This document shows, piece after piece, positions 37,530-49,940 of a stretch of DNA of 64,000 nucleotides. The DNA is taken from the NCBI GenBank assembly GCA_008973525.1, contig WACJ01000364.1, positions 186,001 through 250,000 of the forward strand, read 5' to 3'. The position numbers and the translations under genes were made by a program. The notes under the pieces are model-generated. The model was not told the origin of the DNA, did not search any database, and saw only the letters and a list, made by a program, of their open reading frames with translations. How positions within the stretch are numbered: position 1 is the stretch's first letter; each line of letters begins with the position of its first letter. This stretch comes from Stenopsyche tienmushanensis (taxonomy: Eukaryota; Arthropoda; Insecta; Trichoptera; Stenopsychidae).

Positions 37530-37845
37530 CCGTTGATGAGTAATTGCGCATATATGTGTTCGAACTCGAATTGATCCAAATTTATCGATTTTATGCTTCA
37601 ATAAATGCATTATTTTGTTACTAAAACTGTAAACACACATGTGTATTGTTTATGTTTACGCGAATAAATTAACGAATATTGTATGCTATCAACAGTGTTA
37701 AGGTTCATTTATTTATATACAAGCTTCACTCACGCTGCGCGGTCCTGAGAGAAAAGTGGATTTGTGTGGACGATAAGCGATACAAATACAAATATAGCAT
37801 TTACGTTTACGTCAATTCAAATTAACTCACTAATCAAAGCATTAA
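37530..37845 (+). mobile_element. TTAA-MITE family 1, 3' part
   Basis: GTATGCTATCAACAGTG, then CAAGCTTCACTCACGCTGCG and a terminus TCAAAGCATTAA. Close to the 50330-50664 copy. Confidence 0.6.
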
Positions 37846-37934
37846 ATAATCATATTCCAATTGAATCGTTTATGGAAGACAATGCTAAGTCCCATATCTT
37901 TGAGAAAATAGAAGACAGAGGAAATCCAGAACTC

Positions 37935-38010
37935 CATATATCAATTGGTTGGGTGTTCGTCTATAAGAATGAAAGATGTCAGTTCAATTCCCATCAATTT
38001 ATAAAACCCA
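37935..38010 (+). mobile_element. Possible tRNA-like SINE fragment
   Basis: GGTTGGGTGTTCGTCTAT resembles an A box and CAGTTCAATTCCC a B box at tRNA-like spacing. Weak. Confidence 0.3.
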
Positions 38011-38689
38011 TTTTGTTTGTTGTAGTAGGCCTGATAAAATTGCAAGAAGAGGCTTCCTGCTTCTAAAAGATTCGTTCATGCTCGGTCCAAATATTTACCC
38101 TCAATTTCAAATAATCTATTTATGAAACTATAAATATTTATCCATTTTCTTCGACCCTGAAAACCTCTTTGGCGGAAATTTCTGCTTTCCCGCACTCCGT
38201 ATCAAAATTTACATCGACATAATATTCATAAGTAATGTTCTTTGTTTAAAGATTTTTCCCGAATAAATTACGGAGATTTTAAAAAAGCCAGATTAAAGTA
38301 AATTTCGCGAGCTCCGCGAAGTAAACAGATATACACATTTAAAAGCCTCGCGCTATTTCTCTTCATTTTCATCGCTACGAGGAAAATATGGAAATTTTAT
38401 TTTCGTACAGCGCGGTGAAAATGCTCTTCCTCTTATCGATCCATTTTTTTAAAAAAATTATTTAAATAACAAATAATACACGCAAATGAGTGCTTTTCGA
38501 AATTTAAACTCGGGTACTTGCACATACTCATACTTTGATAAACATATATATATATATATACAGAACATAAACATATACAAAACGGGTATGTTTCTATATT
38601 TAAAAAAATCATTAAATTAACGAGTGTGCAAAATTACAATATAACGGATATAACGAGCACAATACAAAATATTACGATATAGACGAATT

Positions 38690-38990
38690 ATATTCCCTGT
38701 GCAATGGCGCTGTTGATCTGAGCAGATTTAATTCACCAGATTAACAGTGACATCTTCCGTTTATCTTTAGGTTCAATGTGTTATTTTAACAGTGCCATCT
38801 TTAGTGGCGCTACGGGGACATTGTACCTGCAATACCGACCGATCGCATCTTGCGCGTGCATCATTGCGTCATCAGTTAGCTTTGCTTGCGGGAGGAAGTC
38901 CTTCCAGCAGCCAGATCTCTCTCTCATCGTATTGAATGAAAAATTATCTAGAGAAAATATTCTTTCTGTTTGACGCTCAGCTACATCACC
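38690..38990 (+). repeat. Family A LTR fragment
   Basis: TGTGCAATGGCGCTGTTGAT through GGTTCAATGTGTTATTTTAA to CTGTTTGACGCTCAGC. Nearly full length but lacks the 3' end. Confidence 0.7.
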
Positions 38991-39140
38991 TGCTAAGCTA
39001 CAAGAGGTGTGACTGGCGACTACATGTTTTAAAACATATACGTCATTTCGGTTTGGTTTCGGTTACGTTCCCAACATTTATATATTATATTTTTTATAAT
39101 ATTATTAACGTAGAATGCTTTTTTATAAAGAATGTTTAAT
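38991..39140 (+). mobile_element. SINE-like fragment
   Basis: CAAGAGGTGTGACTGGCGAC matches the body of the tRNA-like element at 23085-23220. Confidence 0.4.
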
Positions 39141-39659
39141 ATCAATAAAAGCCTTAAAAATTCATAAACTAATCGCTCGGAGCAGAATCGAAAACCGAAA
39201 AAAAAATATTTATTTTGGAACGGAATCTAAACGATAATATATATGGTTCTAAGCTCTGATTGATGCTTTTATCTCATAATTATGTCAAATCATACAATAT
39301 CAATATAATGCGCAATAAGATAATATTCAAAGGTCATTTTACACTTTCAGAATAACAAAACGTGAATTTTATTTCGAGTGCTAAAAACACTTTCGAGCTT
39401 TCCGTTGAATTTTGCACCACTTTCCATGGATGGATCCAGTCCAAAAAACTTTCCTTGCGTGTTTTGCTTTCTTTGAAATCCACATTCGTTTCGTTCCGAG
39501 AAAATGTTCCCTCAAAATTATTCCACCTGCGGTTTGCTTATTTCTACATCAAGTAAATAAAAAATTGAATACATTTGGCAATTAAAAGCATACCACAACG
39601 AACCGACTTTAATTCATGCATTTAGGATTGAAATCCAAGCAATTAGGATAACACATCAC

Positions 39660-39690
39660 TCAATAGGTTCGTAAATTCGTTCGAATTGCG
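39660..39690 (+). mobile_element. Isolated mariner terminal repeat
   Basis: CATCACTCAATAGGTTCGTA matches the TIR of the 2786-3488 element. No partner nearby. Confidence 0.5.
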
Positions 39691-39737
39691 AAAAAATTAT
39701 CTTAAATTATGAATATTATTCATTTAAGTAATAAGAT

Positions 39738-40345
39738 TAGGGAATTCAATCCCGGAATCCCGGATCCCGGGATTCCGGACAGTTTTAAGTGCTCATGAAT
39801 CCGAGCTTAGGCATCGCAGTAACTGTCTAATCTATGTATACATATGAACAATACAATACATATAAATTGTTATATTAACCTTTCCCTACCGGTGATGTAT
39901 TTACTACACCTCGACTCTAATAATGGGAATATCGATATGAAATATAATAGATACGGGCTTCAGAATTTTTGTATTCCTCCGTAATATAATTACAAATCAC
40001 ATCAAAGTATTATAGTATATAAGTATTCATCTGTAGCGACGGAAATAATTAATTTGTCGGGAAATCGGGAATTTTGCGAGTTTTAGTCCGTGTCTCAGCA
40101 GAAAGGAATTTTACTTAGATATTTAACTAATATTTAAATATCTGATGACGATACCTCCAACGAGTGTGGAGGCTGAGCGTGCATTTTCAGCAGCAAGTTC
40201 CCTGGCTTCTAAAACCAGATCTAGACTAAATATCGAAACATTCGATGCTTTAATGTTACTTCGGGTATATTTTCAAAATAATATTTTAAATTTTTAGCGT
40301 TTTATTCATATATTTATCCTGTCTTATGTAATCCCGGGATCCCTA
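39738..40345 (+). mobile_element. hAT mini-element keeping a dimerisation-domain ORF
   Basis: 608 bp. Termini TAGGGAATTCAATCCCGG and (reverse complement) TAGGGATCCCGGGATT. Flanking 8-bp AATAAGAT/GATGAGAT differ at two positions, fitting the 8-bp hAT target duplication. Contains the TTAA-MITE left module, then coding for SVEAERAFSAASSLASKTRS and FDALMLL, the hAT C-terminal dimerisation motif. Confidence 0.82.
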
Positions 40346-41335
40346 GATGAGATACTTCTATCTACAAATAACATCTTTCAGCTGATAATCAATATTTCAT
40401 CATTAAACAACGTCCAGAGCATAAATAAGTTGGATTTTACGCTGTTTTGAGGAATTTAATATTCATTCATTCATGTCGCATTATTTTCAGGACACAAAAA
40501 AGTTTCAAGGACGATATTTATTTTAGGACGTTTATTTTCAGGCTAACATTTCTTGAATTATTAAGGAAAGCGTCATGACATGATGAAAAACACGTCGGGT
40601 CCGCCTCGTTCCTACTCCTTAACCTGATTAAATCCGACAGCAGTAGAGTATCCATCAGCGTGACGAATTGCGCTATTCTCTCCCAGGATGCGAAGCGTCC
40701 TGTTTTCGTTTCATTTTTCCCCGACAAGATTCACAACCCGCACGGGTCGGAAGGGACTCCAACAAATAATACGTATGAATCCCCGCGATTATTTTGCGCC
40801 CCGCGATAAAAAGCACCGACTAAACCCGTCGATGACTGGCTCGAAATTAATTTCGAGCGAGGGCGTAATTCGTAACGAGCATATTCCGGTTTATATTCAG
40901 AGGGTACTGGCGATCCCGGGGGATTCGCGTGTCCAGTGCGGGGATTTCTGGGGATTCGTGCGATTCGGGCTAATCGCTCAGGTGACACGTACCCGTGTAT
41001 TAAGCGAAATTACATGCCCGCAAAAAATAAAGCTTTTAATTGAATAATCTATCTCAATTTATTCCAAATTAGTGCGCCCGGCTCGTGGTCATTCTGGGAC
41101 AAATTTTATCGAATTGAGACTGCATAAGTCGTCGTGGATATCACAGCATTCGTTCCAAGTGCGTCCAAACGCGTGACATTTCAAATATTAGCAATACAAC
41201 TTTGTAGGTTGATAGCATGACCCAAATTTGATTTGTCAGGTTGCCAAAGAGTGTAGATAGATTTTTTTACAATTCGACATTTTCAAGGAACTCTAGACTA
41301 CTTTTAACAAGCAGACTATAAAGATTTGAGTCTTT
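40346..41335. other. Intronic non-coding stretch
   Basis: 40580-41050 has overlapping ORFs (119 codons plus, 85 minus) and higher GC. No family recognised. Confidence 0.35.
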
Positions 41336-41339
41336 GTGC

Positions 41340-41640
41340 TTAAATATTATTAGGTCGAGTCATAAATAAATGCCGATTATTTTTCAAACATTTATTATTT
41401 TGCTTTGACAAAATAACTAAGCAATGTTACCTTACTACATATTCACCATTATTAGTGATAGCTTTCTCCCATTTTACCGGTAAATTATCAATACCCGCCA
41501 CATAAAATTTAGCAGATTGAGATGAAAAGACATTTTCGATAGTGTGATTCACTTTTTCATCTGAAAAGAACAGAATATGTGCTAGACGGTTGGGGCAAGG
41601 TCCGGGAAGTATAAGGGATGAAGTAAGATAGATCACCTAG
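41340..41640 (-). mobile_element. mariner C-terminal fragment
   Basis: The minus strand encodes QSAKFYVAGIDNLPVKWEKA then ITNNGEYV, the mariner C-terminus. The transposon end GTCGAGTCATAAATAAATGC lies at 41352. Confidence 0.75.
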
Positions 41641-41689
41641 GCTCCAGAATATTTTGCTGGCTTAACTTTGTTGTATGCGGTTTCGTATA

Positions 41690-41786
41690 TGTTTTTCAAA
41701 TTGTTATATTAATCTTTCCCTACCGGTGATGTATTTACTACACCTCGACTCTAATAATGGGAATATCGATATGAAATATAATAGAA
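41690..41786 (+). mobile_element. hAT mini-element, truncated copy
   Basis: TTAATCTTTCCCTACCGGTG through GGAATATCGATATGAAATAT, then unrelated sequence. Confidence 0.7.
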
Positions 41787-42935
41787 TTCACTGATCACTC
41801 ACTGCTCCTTCCTTTCTATAGCCTTGTTTAAACTCCCAAAGCATTTTATGATAAAATCAAATCCATCGACATGAACCCATTGATAGTGTTTTCACTCGTT
41901 GTGTTATTCAGGAAAGATGTCTACGCCCAAAAAAAGTTACTGTTTGGTATGCATTTGAAGCAAATGGAATTATTGGGACACATTTCTTCGAAGGCTACGA
42001 AGATACCAATCAATATTGAGTGGCCACAATTAAATCATATTGATGTGTCTCATCGAGAAAACATTACACATTTCTATACATTATCAATATAATTACGATG
42101 TCGAAGGGTTTTAATTATTAGTTCATGGCACCTGGAATTGGATGGCGCATATTTTCGGCCGCAATTATAACTTCGTTATCAGCCCAGGTCCAAATCCCTG
42201 TAGAATTCGTTATTTTTTTTTATAGACCCGAAGTTTTAATAGAAAAGTTTTTATCTAGGCTCTCGGGGGTGAGTTTTAAAAGTGGGCTGAAGTGAATAAT
42301 TCACGGGTGCGAAGTAAATGAAGATCGTGAGAAGATTCAAGACCGGTGATATCAACATTGTAAATCAGCCGGGCCGAGGGGCGGAGGCCCCTTCTGGATG
42401 CGAGGGCCCTGCAATTAACGACGAGTGTCGACGATGCACGCTCCAGACATCTTGTAGGAGCTACATGAATCTTGAATTATTTTGCGAATTACAGGGACGT
42501 TTGTGTCTCGGGATGGCCGTTTATGGGGCTAAAACATGAAGAATGTGAGCCTTGATGGAAAAAGGTCTGGCTGTAAAGCCGCTCAGCCCCTCGAAGTCGT
42601 CCCTGGGAGACGATATTAAATCCCAGTTTTTCAAACAACGGCCAGATCTGGAGCACCAATAAATCTCGCTTCGTGTTCTTTATGTCTTCGATTTTGTTCT
42701 GCGCAGGCAATAATTTGAAATGTTTAGCCAAAAATAATTTCGACCTTATAGAGCTTTGATCAGATATGGTTTAATACGTCTTGGATGAAGGGGAATTCCC
42801 ACTGTACCAATCATTTACTCTTTTATAAAAATTTTATTTATTTAAACATTAATTAAAAAGTAACTGTCTTGATTGTTAAAAAAAACAATTCAAAAATTCT
42901 CGTATGAATAAATAGTTTATAACAATTATAATAGC
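41787..42935. other. Intronic non-coding stretch
   Basis: 42318-42540 encodes RRFKTGDINIVNQPGRG on plus, faintly like a mariner DNA-binding domain, but not convincing. Otherwise nothing. Confidence 0.35.
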
Positions 42936-42939
42936 ATAT

Positions 42940-43640
42940 TAAATGTATGTCTGTCTGTTCGCTATGCAGTTTTACATCCCTAACAAAGTCTACATTCGAC
43001 ATTGTATGCTGCTTTTTTGATTAGGGTTAAAATGCCAAACAGTCCACAGATGCCAATATTGGTTCTATAAGTTTAAATCTGGCAATAGACACTTAAGGGA
43101 TGAAACGAGAACGGAATGACTTTCTGGGGATGACTATAATCCCTAATCGAATCAGATCCATGACAAACAATCGAGGAGTTATCACAGACTGGAATCCATA
43201 TAGACTACTGTGCAAATACATTTAAAACTCATCAACAAAACGAATAGAATGGGTGTTATTGGATAGGATAGATACTGCAAGCTTTAAGCGAACACCACAA
43301 ATACGAGTGACTAAACATAAATTAAAAAGAAATAAATGCCTTTCTTGAAAAGATCCCCAATTTCAACCCTTACGCCATTCATAATACATTTTGCATCGAA
43401 AATTAAAAGAGAAACGTCCGTATTTATTAAACATAAATTCAGAATTTTCAGGTCCATGGAACACAGTCTGAGAGAAAAAAAAAGATTCAAAAATTCAACT
43501 GAAATGGAAACAGATTTAAAATCGTTTTTTTGCTTCTAAGCCGGAAAGCTTTTGCAAAAAAAGGATCGAATGACTGTCAAAGCGATGGGAAAATGTGTTA
43601 AATAATGAAGGGAATTTCGAGCCTTCATGATATTTTATTT
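42940..43640 (+). mobile_element. mariner element, degraded
   Basis: CCAAACAGTCCACAGATGCC (N-terminal DNA-binding region), GAGTTATCACAGACTGGAAT (mid), and FRSMEHSLREKKRFKNSTEM (C-terminal). Same family as 23300-24895. Multiple stops. Confidence 0.75.
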
Positions 43641-43649
43641 TATCCCCGT

Positions 43650-44740
43650 GTATATTATATTTATTACAAAAGATGCAAAATTGCACTTTGAATATTACTT
43701 TAAAAAAAAACATCAGTTTAATCACTTAAGTGCCGCGAGTTTCCACCATGTTTCTTATTCTTGCAACAACACTTCGTTGAATTATGTTTCATATATTATG
43801 TTGAAAATATGAAATTCTGTCGGCTGAATTAAATTTGAAATAACTCAGAATAGTTGATATATAAGACATAATAATGAACTCCTATAGCGTCTACTTTGTT
43901 TGAGGCCTCAAAGTCAAAACCCAAGCAAAGTTAAAGTGTTTCTTTCTATAGCGTTTTGCTTCTATAGTGTGATTCATGCGTATGACCATGCATATGCTCG
44001 CAATCATACATACACATTTGCACTATAATAAATTGACACAATCCGATCAATTTACAATTTGTATTTAATGTAAAATTAATGTCCCGTGTCTAATCGCAAA
44101 GCATCGCCCATAATAAAACGTTTAGTTTCACCCATTCCTCGTAGACCACAATTAATTTTACATTACGTCTGCCGTGCCAAAGTCATTACCGAAGAGACCC
44201 CTGATAAATGGTTGCCGTGGTCGCGCTGCAGATGCTTTTGACGCCGCTCTCCAAAATCAAAAACATCCCAAAAAGAAGCAACATTTGATAAATTATTCAA
44301 AAAATGAATACGCAAGCATAAAGCCTAGTCTGAAGGGAATTAAATTCAAGTATAGCAGCGTCCTAGACATTTGATCCAGGTTACATGACTCATGAATTTC
44401 GCATCGCGGCGCTAATCTGCGTCTGAAAGACTATCTTTGTGTTCAAAGTCATATTATTCATATTTTATCGTGTGTTTATTAGACTTTACGGCCGGATTAA
44501 GCAGGTCTCTATTTATTTAGCTTTAAAATAATGTACGAGTAAACGATATAATAATTAAATCTTCGGTTTTGTCGGCTTACAGACGGAGATGAGACCTTTG
44601 TGTTCGCATGCTCGGCGAGATTTTTGAATTAATACTTGACACACAACGTGTACAATTCGAATGGATTGATCGACGGGGCTTCGAATCGGAACGAAACCGA
44701 TAACCGGTAAAACCGTTATTTTCGCCGGAACCACATGACA
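43650..44740. other. Intronic non-coding stretch
   Basis: No exon recognised. CTATAGCGT-type motifs at 43885 and 43950 recur loosely near 63100. Confidence 0.35.
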
Positions 44741-44743
44741 AAT

Positions 44744-45345
44744 AGAGACATTTCTGTCAAAATATGGACGCTTGAAAACAGTGGCGTATCTACAAATTGG
44801 CGAGCTTGAGCGACGCCTAGGGGCAGTAACTGTCTAATCTATGTATACATATATATATAGTATATATATGTTTTTTAAATTGTTATATTAACATTTCCCT
44901 ACCGGTGATGTATTTACTACACCTCGACTTTAATAATGGGAATATCGATATGAAATATAATAGATACGGGATTCAGATTTTTTGTATTCCTCCGTAATAT
45001 AATTACTAAGCACATTAAAGTACTATAGTATATAAATATTCATCTGCAGCGACGGAAATAAATAATTTGTCTGGAAATCGGGGGTCCGTGTCTCAGCAGA
45101 AATGAATTTTATCAGTCACATCGATGATGTTATACGAAAATGAGGGCTCACGCGGTCATCAATTCGAACTAGCATTTAAATATCTGATTTCGATATCATC
45201 AACGATTGTGGAAGCTGAGCGTATATTTTCAGCAGCAAGTTTTCTGACTTCCAAAATCAGATCCAGGCTAAATTATGAAACATTCGATGCTTTAATGTTA
45301 CTTCGGGCATATTTTCAAAATAATATTTTGAAGACGAAATATTTG
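44744..45345 (+). mobile_element. hAT element remnant with dimerisation domain
   Basis: CAGTGGCGTATCTACAAATT at 44779 resembles a hAT terminal repeat. Then comes the TTAA module (ACATTTCCCTACCGGTGATG) and coding for STIVEAERIFSAASFLTSKI and FDALMLLRAYFQNNI. Upstream flank similarity to 51163 shows the repeat extends left. Confidence 0.8.
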
Positions 45346-45920
45346 AGAGCCACAATGGAAACAGATCTTCGATTGAGTGCCGAAAGACTATTGCAGAGGA
45401 TGCATTCACCCCGTTCGACAGCTCAAAAGCATTTAAAACGCATCAGGAAGAAGAATCGAATAGGGGTTTGGATGCCGCACGAACTGTCGCAGAGCGACGA
45501 AACACTTGCAGAGTTTTGTTCTTAAGACGGCCAAATAAATCCTTTTTGCACCGAATTGAGGATAAAAAAATATTCAAGGAATTATTCATTGTGAATTTAT
45601 GAATCCAGGCGAAATAATAATTGCAGATGTGTACTGTTAGTAGTTTGGAAAAGATAAATACAAAATTGAGAGTTTAACGTCGATAATTAATCAAGAACAA
45701 TTTATTGATTCTGCAACACAATATACGACTTTATAAGACAAAGAAGACGTCTGAAAAAATCAGAGAATTTAAATGAGAAGAACTTCTACACTCTCTCTAT
45801 TCACTAGACCTGACTCCGATGGATTATCATCTTTATAGATCTTTGGCACCTTCTCTTAAGAATAAATTGCTTTTGAAACACAATTCGACAATCATATTTG
45901 TACATATTTCAACTTCATTT
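45346..45920 (+). mobile_element. mariner transposase remnant fused to hAT
   Basis: Continues the hAT ORF in frame: STAQKHLKRIRKKNRIGVW, then MPHELS (mariner VWVPHEL motif). Later traces RPDSDGLSSL and AFETQFDNHI correspond to the mariner C-terminal YSPDLAPSDYHLF and FETQFD regions. Confidence 0.75.
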
Positions 45921-45924
45921 TTGA

Positions 45925-46540
45925 ACAATTGGCAAAGACTTTTAGATGCAATTAATATTATATGTATAAAATATGATTAATAATTCGTTGAATCAAATAT
46001 TTTTATTTTAAGATTTCGTAATTAAGCCTATATTTTATAGATAAATCGGAGATCGATTCGCAACAATAATTTTTATAAAAATGCCGTTCTACATTATAAA
46101 ATGCAATTTATCCTTGTTGTACGAGCGTTATATAACGAATGAAAATTATGGCGGGAATTTGCGACATTTAAACTTATCCTTAATACTAATATTAATCATA
46201 AAAAGGCGAATATTTTTTTAGATTAAATATAAAATTTCGTCCTTGTATATCAAATAATCTAAATTTCATCACAGTGGAAAAACTGTATTATTTACGTTTA
46301 TTATCTTAAATCGCCTTTTGAATAATTAAGGACATTTCGTATCGCATATACACGCGATTTAACCGTACATCATATGCAAGGACAAAATAAACACGGCTTA
46401 AATTAATAATCATATGGGGTTGATTTTTCCGCGGGCGGTATAGATTTTGTAAATTAATTCCTGTGATAGATTTGAGGGCGAATTTATGATAATTATGGAA
46501 ATAGTCGGAGGCGTTTTGAATAACGTGGGGTTGTTTTCGG
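45925..46540. other. Intronic non-coding stretch
   Basis: AT-rich, nothing recognised. Confidence 0.35.
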
Positions 46541-46544
46541 TGCG

Positions 46545-47095
46545 GGAAAGTGAGTCGTTTCGGGGTTATGTGGAGCACGAGTGGATGACAGTTACCTGTC
46601 CACCCCGCCAGTAGTCCGCGACGTCGGCCATCCTCGCGAGGACGCTATCTCATGCCACGGGCGAAGATGTCTTCCTACCTGACGATGGAAGTCAGCAGTG
46701 CATTAGGTATGACCGGCGGCGTGCCGCACACATAAACACGACGCGCGCACATGCACAGGGCCCGAATCATCAATTAAAATATGCATAATATTAATTATCT
46801 TAAGCGTTAACAATGTGCCGAAGCCGTGAGCTCGGTTATTGTCCTAGTGATTATGTATCGTTACGACTTATTGTTGATATATAAAGGGTGTATCGATTGG
46901 GGTGCCGAGCGGCCGGCTCTGCCGGGGGCTCGCGGAAGACTCGCCGGGCGAGTGAGGAGGCCGCCGGCTGTGACCGATCGATACACGGGGGCCCGAGTCA
47001 GGGACCGCCAACTTTACAACCCCTGGTCGCACCTCTCAGACCCCCGACACTTTCACTTTTCAACGACGGATTCTTCTGACAGATCGACGCCCTTA
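46545..47095. promoter_or_regulatory. GC-rich island in catulin intron 1
   Basis: Sharp GC rise with CpG-rich segments (46600-46740 and 46900-47060). It includes the candidate exon at 46596-46631. No protein family recognised in its ORFs. Could be an internal promoter. Confidence 0.3.
46596..46631 (-). CDS. Candidate alternative first exon in catulin intron 1
   Basis: In a GC-rich island, the minus strand reads an ATG in good context (GCGAGGATGG), 12 codons (MADVADYWRGGQ), then CAG and donor GTAACT. It ends in phase 0, so it would splice in frame to catulin exon 2. A second potential donor (CAG/GTAGGAAG) lies just upstream at 46679. There is no homology evidence, only context and phase. Confidence 0.25.
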
Positions 47096-47099
47096 TATT

Positions 47100-49895
47100 A
47101 AATCGGCGTACAGTATAAAAAAAACCCAAATGTATGTCTGTCTGTTCGCAAAATAATCATATCCAAACTTAATATTTTTAATTCAATAACTCATCCTATT
47201 GATCAAAATCCATTCATGGAAATATATGAATGATCACTCAGTGGGCCATCCAGATGAATGCATCAATAGGGAATTCAAATCATCATATCTTCGATAGACG
47301 ATCGAATACTGTACAATTTCAGGCTTTCTATTATGGATCTTTCCAGTTTAATGAATTGTAAAGCCATACATAATGCAATGAATTGCATTATTGTTGCAAT
47401 ATTCATTGAATATCACCATTCAATGCAGTTATGCTTAGAAAAGCAATATTCCACGAGTCTATTAAATGGATAGGGATATACACCATCGATATTAAATATG
47501 GAAAATATAAAGATTTTGGGCGGTCCGGTCTTTTTCTGCTCATCAAAGTCCTAGTCTCTTGATATCGTTTAATGCATAATGCATCTCATTGATAAAGATA
47601 ATCATTTTTAAAACAATTTCTTTAATTGAAATGCATTAATTTCATAATATAATGTTATATTGAATGCTTCAAAATGTCCATCGTCCTTTGTGTGTATAAT
47701 GTATATAATGTGTGTTTGTTCGTTTATTGTGCGTTCTTATTCTGAATGATAATACATATATGAAATTGATTATAAATAATAAAAATATAAAGACCTATGT
47801 CACGCTCATTGAAAAAATGTCAATAGTCCTAATACTGCGACTGTTTTCCGCCGAGGTTGGCAATGTTTGATTTATCGGTTCGTAAAAATGTCAAGGGGGA
47901 GGGGTCGGCATGGGAGAAAACTTATTAAGCGAGTATTACAGCGTAAGGCCGCACCGGAATAATACATCATTTCTTCATACACATTAGGATTCGGAATGCG
48001 GCTCCCTGGCCATACATCATGTGGGGTCGCGGCGTCGGGTTGGGATCCCCTGCCCTGGGCCCGGTGCTAGCGCACCCAGGCCGGGCTGCCAGTTCTTCGG
48101 GAGGCTTCAGCCCTTCGGCTGCCGCCTCGCTCCTGCGCCTCCTCCGGATGGACATCTGTTGAAAGGATGCCCTGCCCGCAGACCACGTGAGACTTTTAAC
48201 AACTTTTAAAAAATCGTCCGCGAATCGAGCACAAATTTAATTTTCAATACAAGCCATCTTCTATTCCATCGACTGTATATGATGGTAACAGGTGGAACAT
48301 CTTTTCAGGATTTGGCACGAATAAAGACAGCTCCTATTACAGTCTATAATTTCTATGTTGGTTTAGTAGAATTTTTGGCAGCCGATCCTATTTTTTATAG
48401 TAGGCTTTTATGTGCCCATCGCTTCGTGGTTTGGCACGATAATAGAATTCAGGCTCGAACAATAAGGAACACAGTTTATTAACTGGGTTAAATGATGATC
48501 TGATACTTGTATTTGCATTATCGTATGACCGTGAAATTTGCTGCATGAAATTCTCCCTTGACATTTTGGCATTTGATCCCGAAAAATATCGCCAAGTTCG
48601 TGCGATGCAAAATCGGAATTCGCTTTTTAAAAGCGCAATAAAAATGATGCTTCGTATTATGCCAACGAACGACACCCATAAAGCTCGCATCCCCGGGCGA
48701 TTATCCAACTTTTCCAACGTCAAATCCGGCCCTGTCGCTTTATGCAATCGCCATCCACACACATAAAATCCGCATTCCCTCTTTGCGAAATTTCATAAGA
48801 GCCGACGCGATGAAACGATCAAAGATCCGCCGTTATTGAGGGCCTCTTTTTATTAACCCCGAATTCGCGGGCCTTTCAACGCGAGCCCCCATATAAATCA
48901 TCTCAAAACGCGAAGTCAGGGTTGTTTTCTTTTACTTTCTCCTATCATTCATACGGGAGCATAAAATTGAATGAGCTTGAGTTATGGCTAAGTGGATTAC
49001 ATACGAAAAGGTAAGCGAATATCCGGGGCTTCGTCTCATGGCGGATTCAAAATTAAGATGGCGTACAACTTTAAAATCCCGGATTTATTCGCGTACCATC
49101 GACAGGGAGAAATACTAATCCCGTTGCATAACGCGGGGCGTTATATACGGGCGGATTGCAGATTTGAGACATGCTCCGATTAGATGGCGATTTTCCGTCG
49201 TTTCAGCGACATTAAATCAATGTGGCCTCGTCGGGCTCGGATTAAATTATTGCAAGTCATCCCGAGGGTCTTCGCGTATTCAGTCGAGAAGATGGTTTTT
49301 CCATCGTCGGAAATTACATTAGCTCTGTAATTTTTCAAAATCAAAGCGGAGTAATCTTCGTGATATATTCGAAGGAATCTTCATCCATCAACCTAATTTC
49401 GGTTCAAGTGGTGAAGTCGGAAATAAATCGCGAGCGAGAAAAGAGATGGAGCACTCATATGGATTCGGCGCAAGTCGACATATATAGGGGAAAAATGTAA
49501 GGCATCATTTGTTTGTCGTTTGTGTATCCGTAGGAACGCTCTATTAATTAATTATCTCACCCCTTTTTGTAGTCAAATATGACGCGGTTATCTACCTTTC
49601 TTCCACCAAGTCTTGCATAGGGGAGAGATTTTGGATCTGATACCTTCGAGAACATATTCGAACCATAACCGAAAAGATTGGTCTTTTTTCTGCCATCTGT
49701 TAGTCCGTATTTTAACACATTCCCGACGGGTTGCGCATAGTATTGTCTTTAGCCCGACGCAGGGCATATTTGCGACTCTTTTTTAAAAGCCAATTAATCA
49801 CATAATACCCGAAGGGTGCATATATGCGTAGCCCGGCGCGAATGTGTTAATATGTCATAAATCTTATTTTATTATTAAGAATAAACAAAGCGAAG
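47100..49895. other. Intronic non-coding stretch
   Basis: A GC-rich patch at 48010-48190 has ORFs on both strands (62 codons each) of unknown origin. 48280-49480 has further unrecognised short ORFs. No exon supported. Confidence 0.35.
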
Positions 49896-49899
49896 CACG

Positions 49900-49940
49900 A
49901 AACCAACAAAGAACATATTCGATATGTTCTTTGTTGGTTT
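49900..49940. repeat. Perfect palindrome, 19-bp arms
   Basis: AAACCAACAAAGAACATAT, 3-nt spacer, then its exact reverse complement. Could extrude as a cruciform. Confidence 0.95.

Noticed and set aside
42318..42540. mariner DNA-binding domain fragment
   Set aside because: Only RRFKTGDINIVNQP is suggestive. The flanks do not align to any mariner part seen here.
48010..48190. Exon of a GC-rich protein
   Set aside because: ORFs on both strands are Arg/Pro/Ala-rich from composition alone, and no splice sites fit convincingly.
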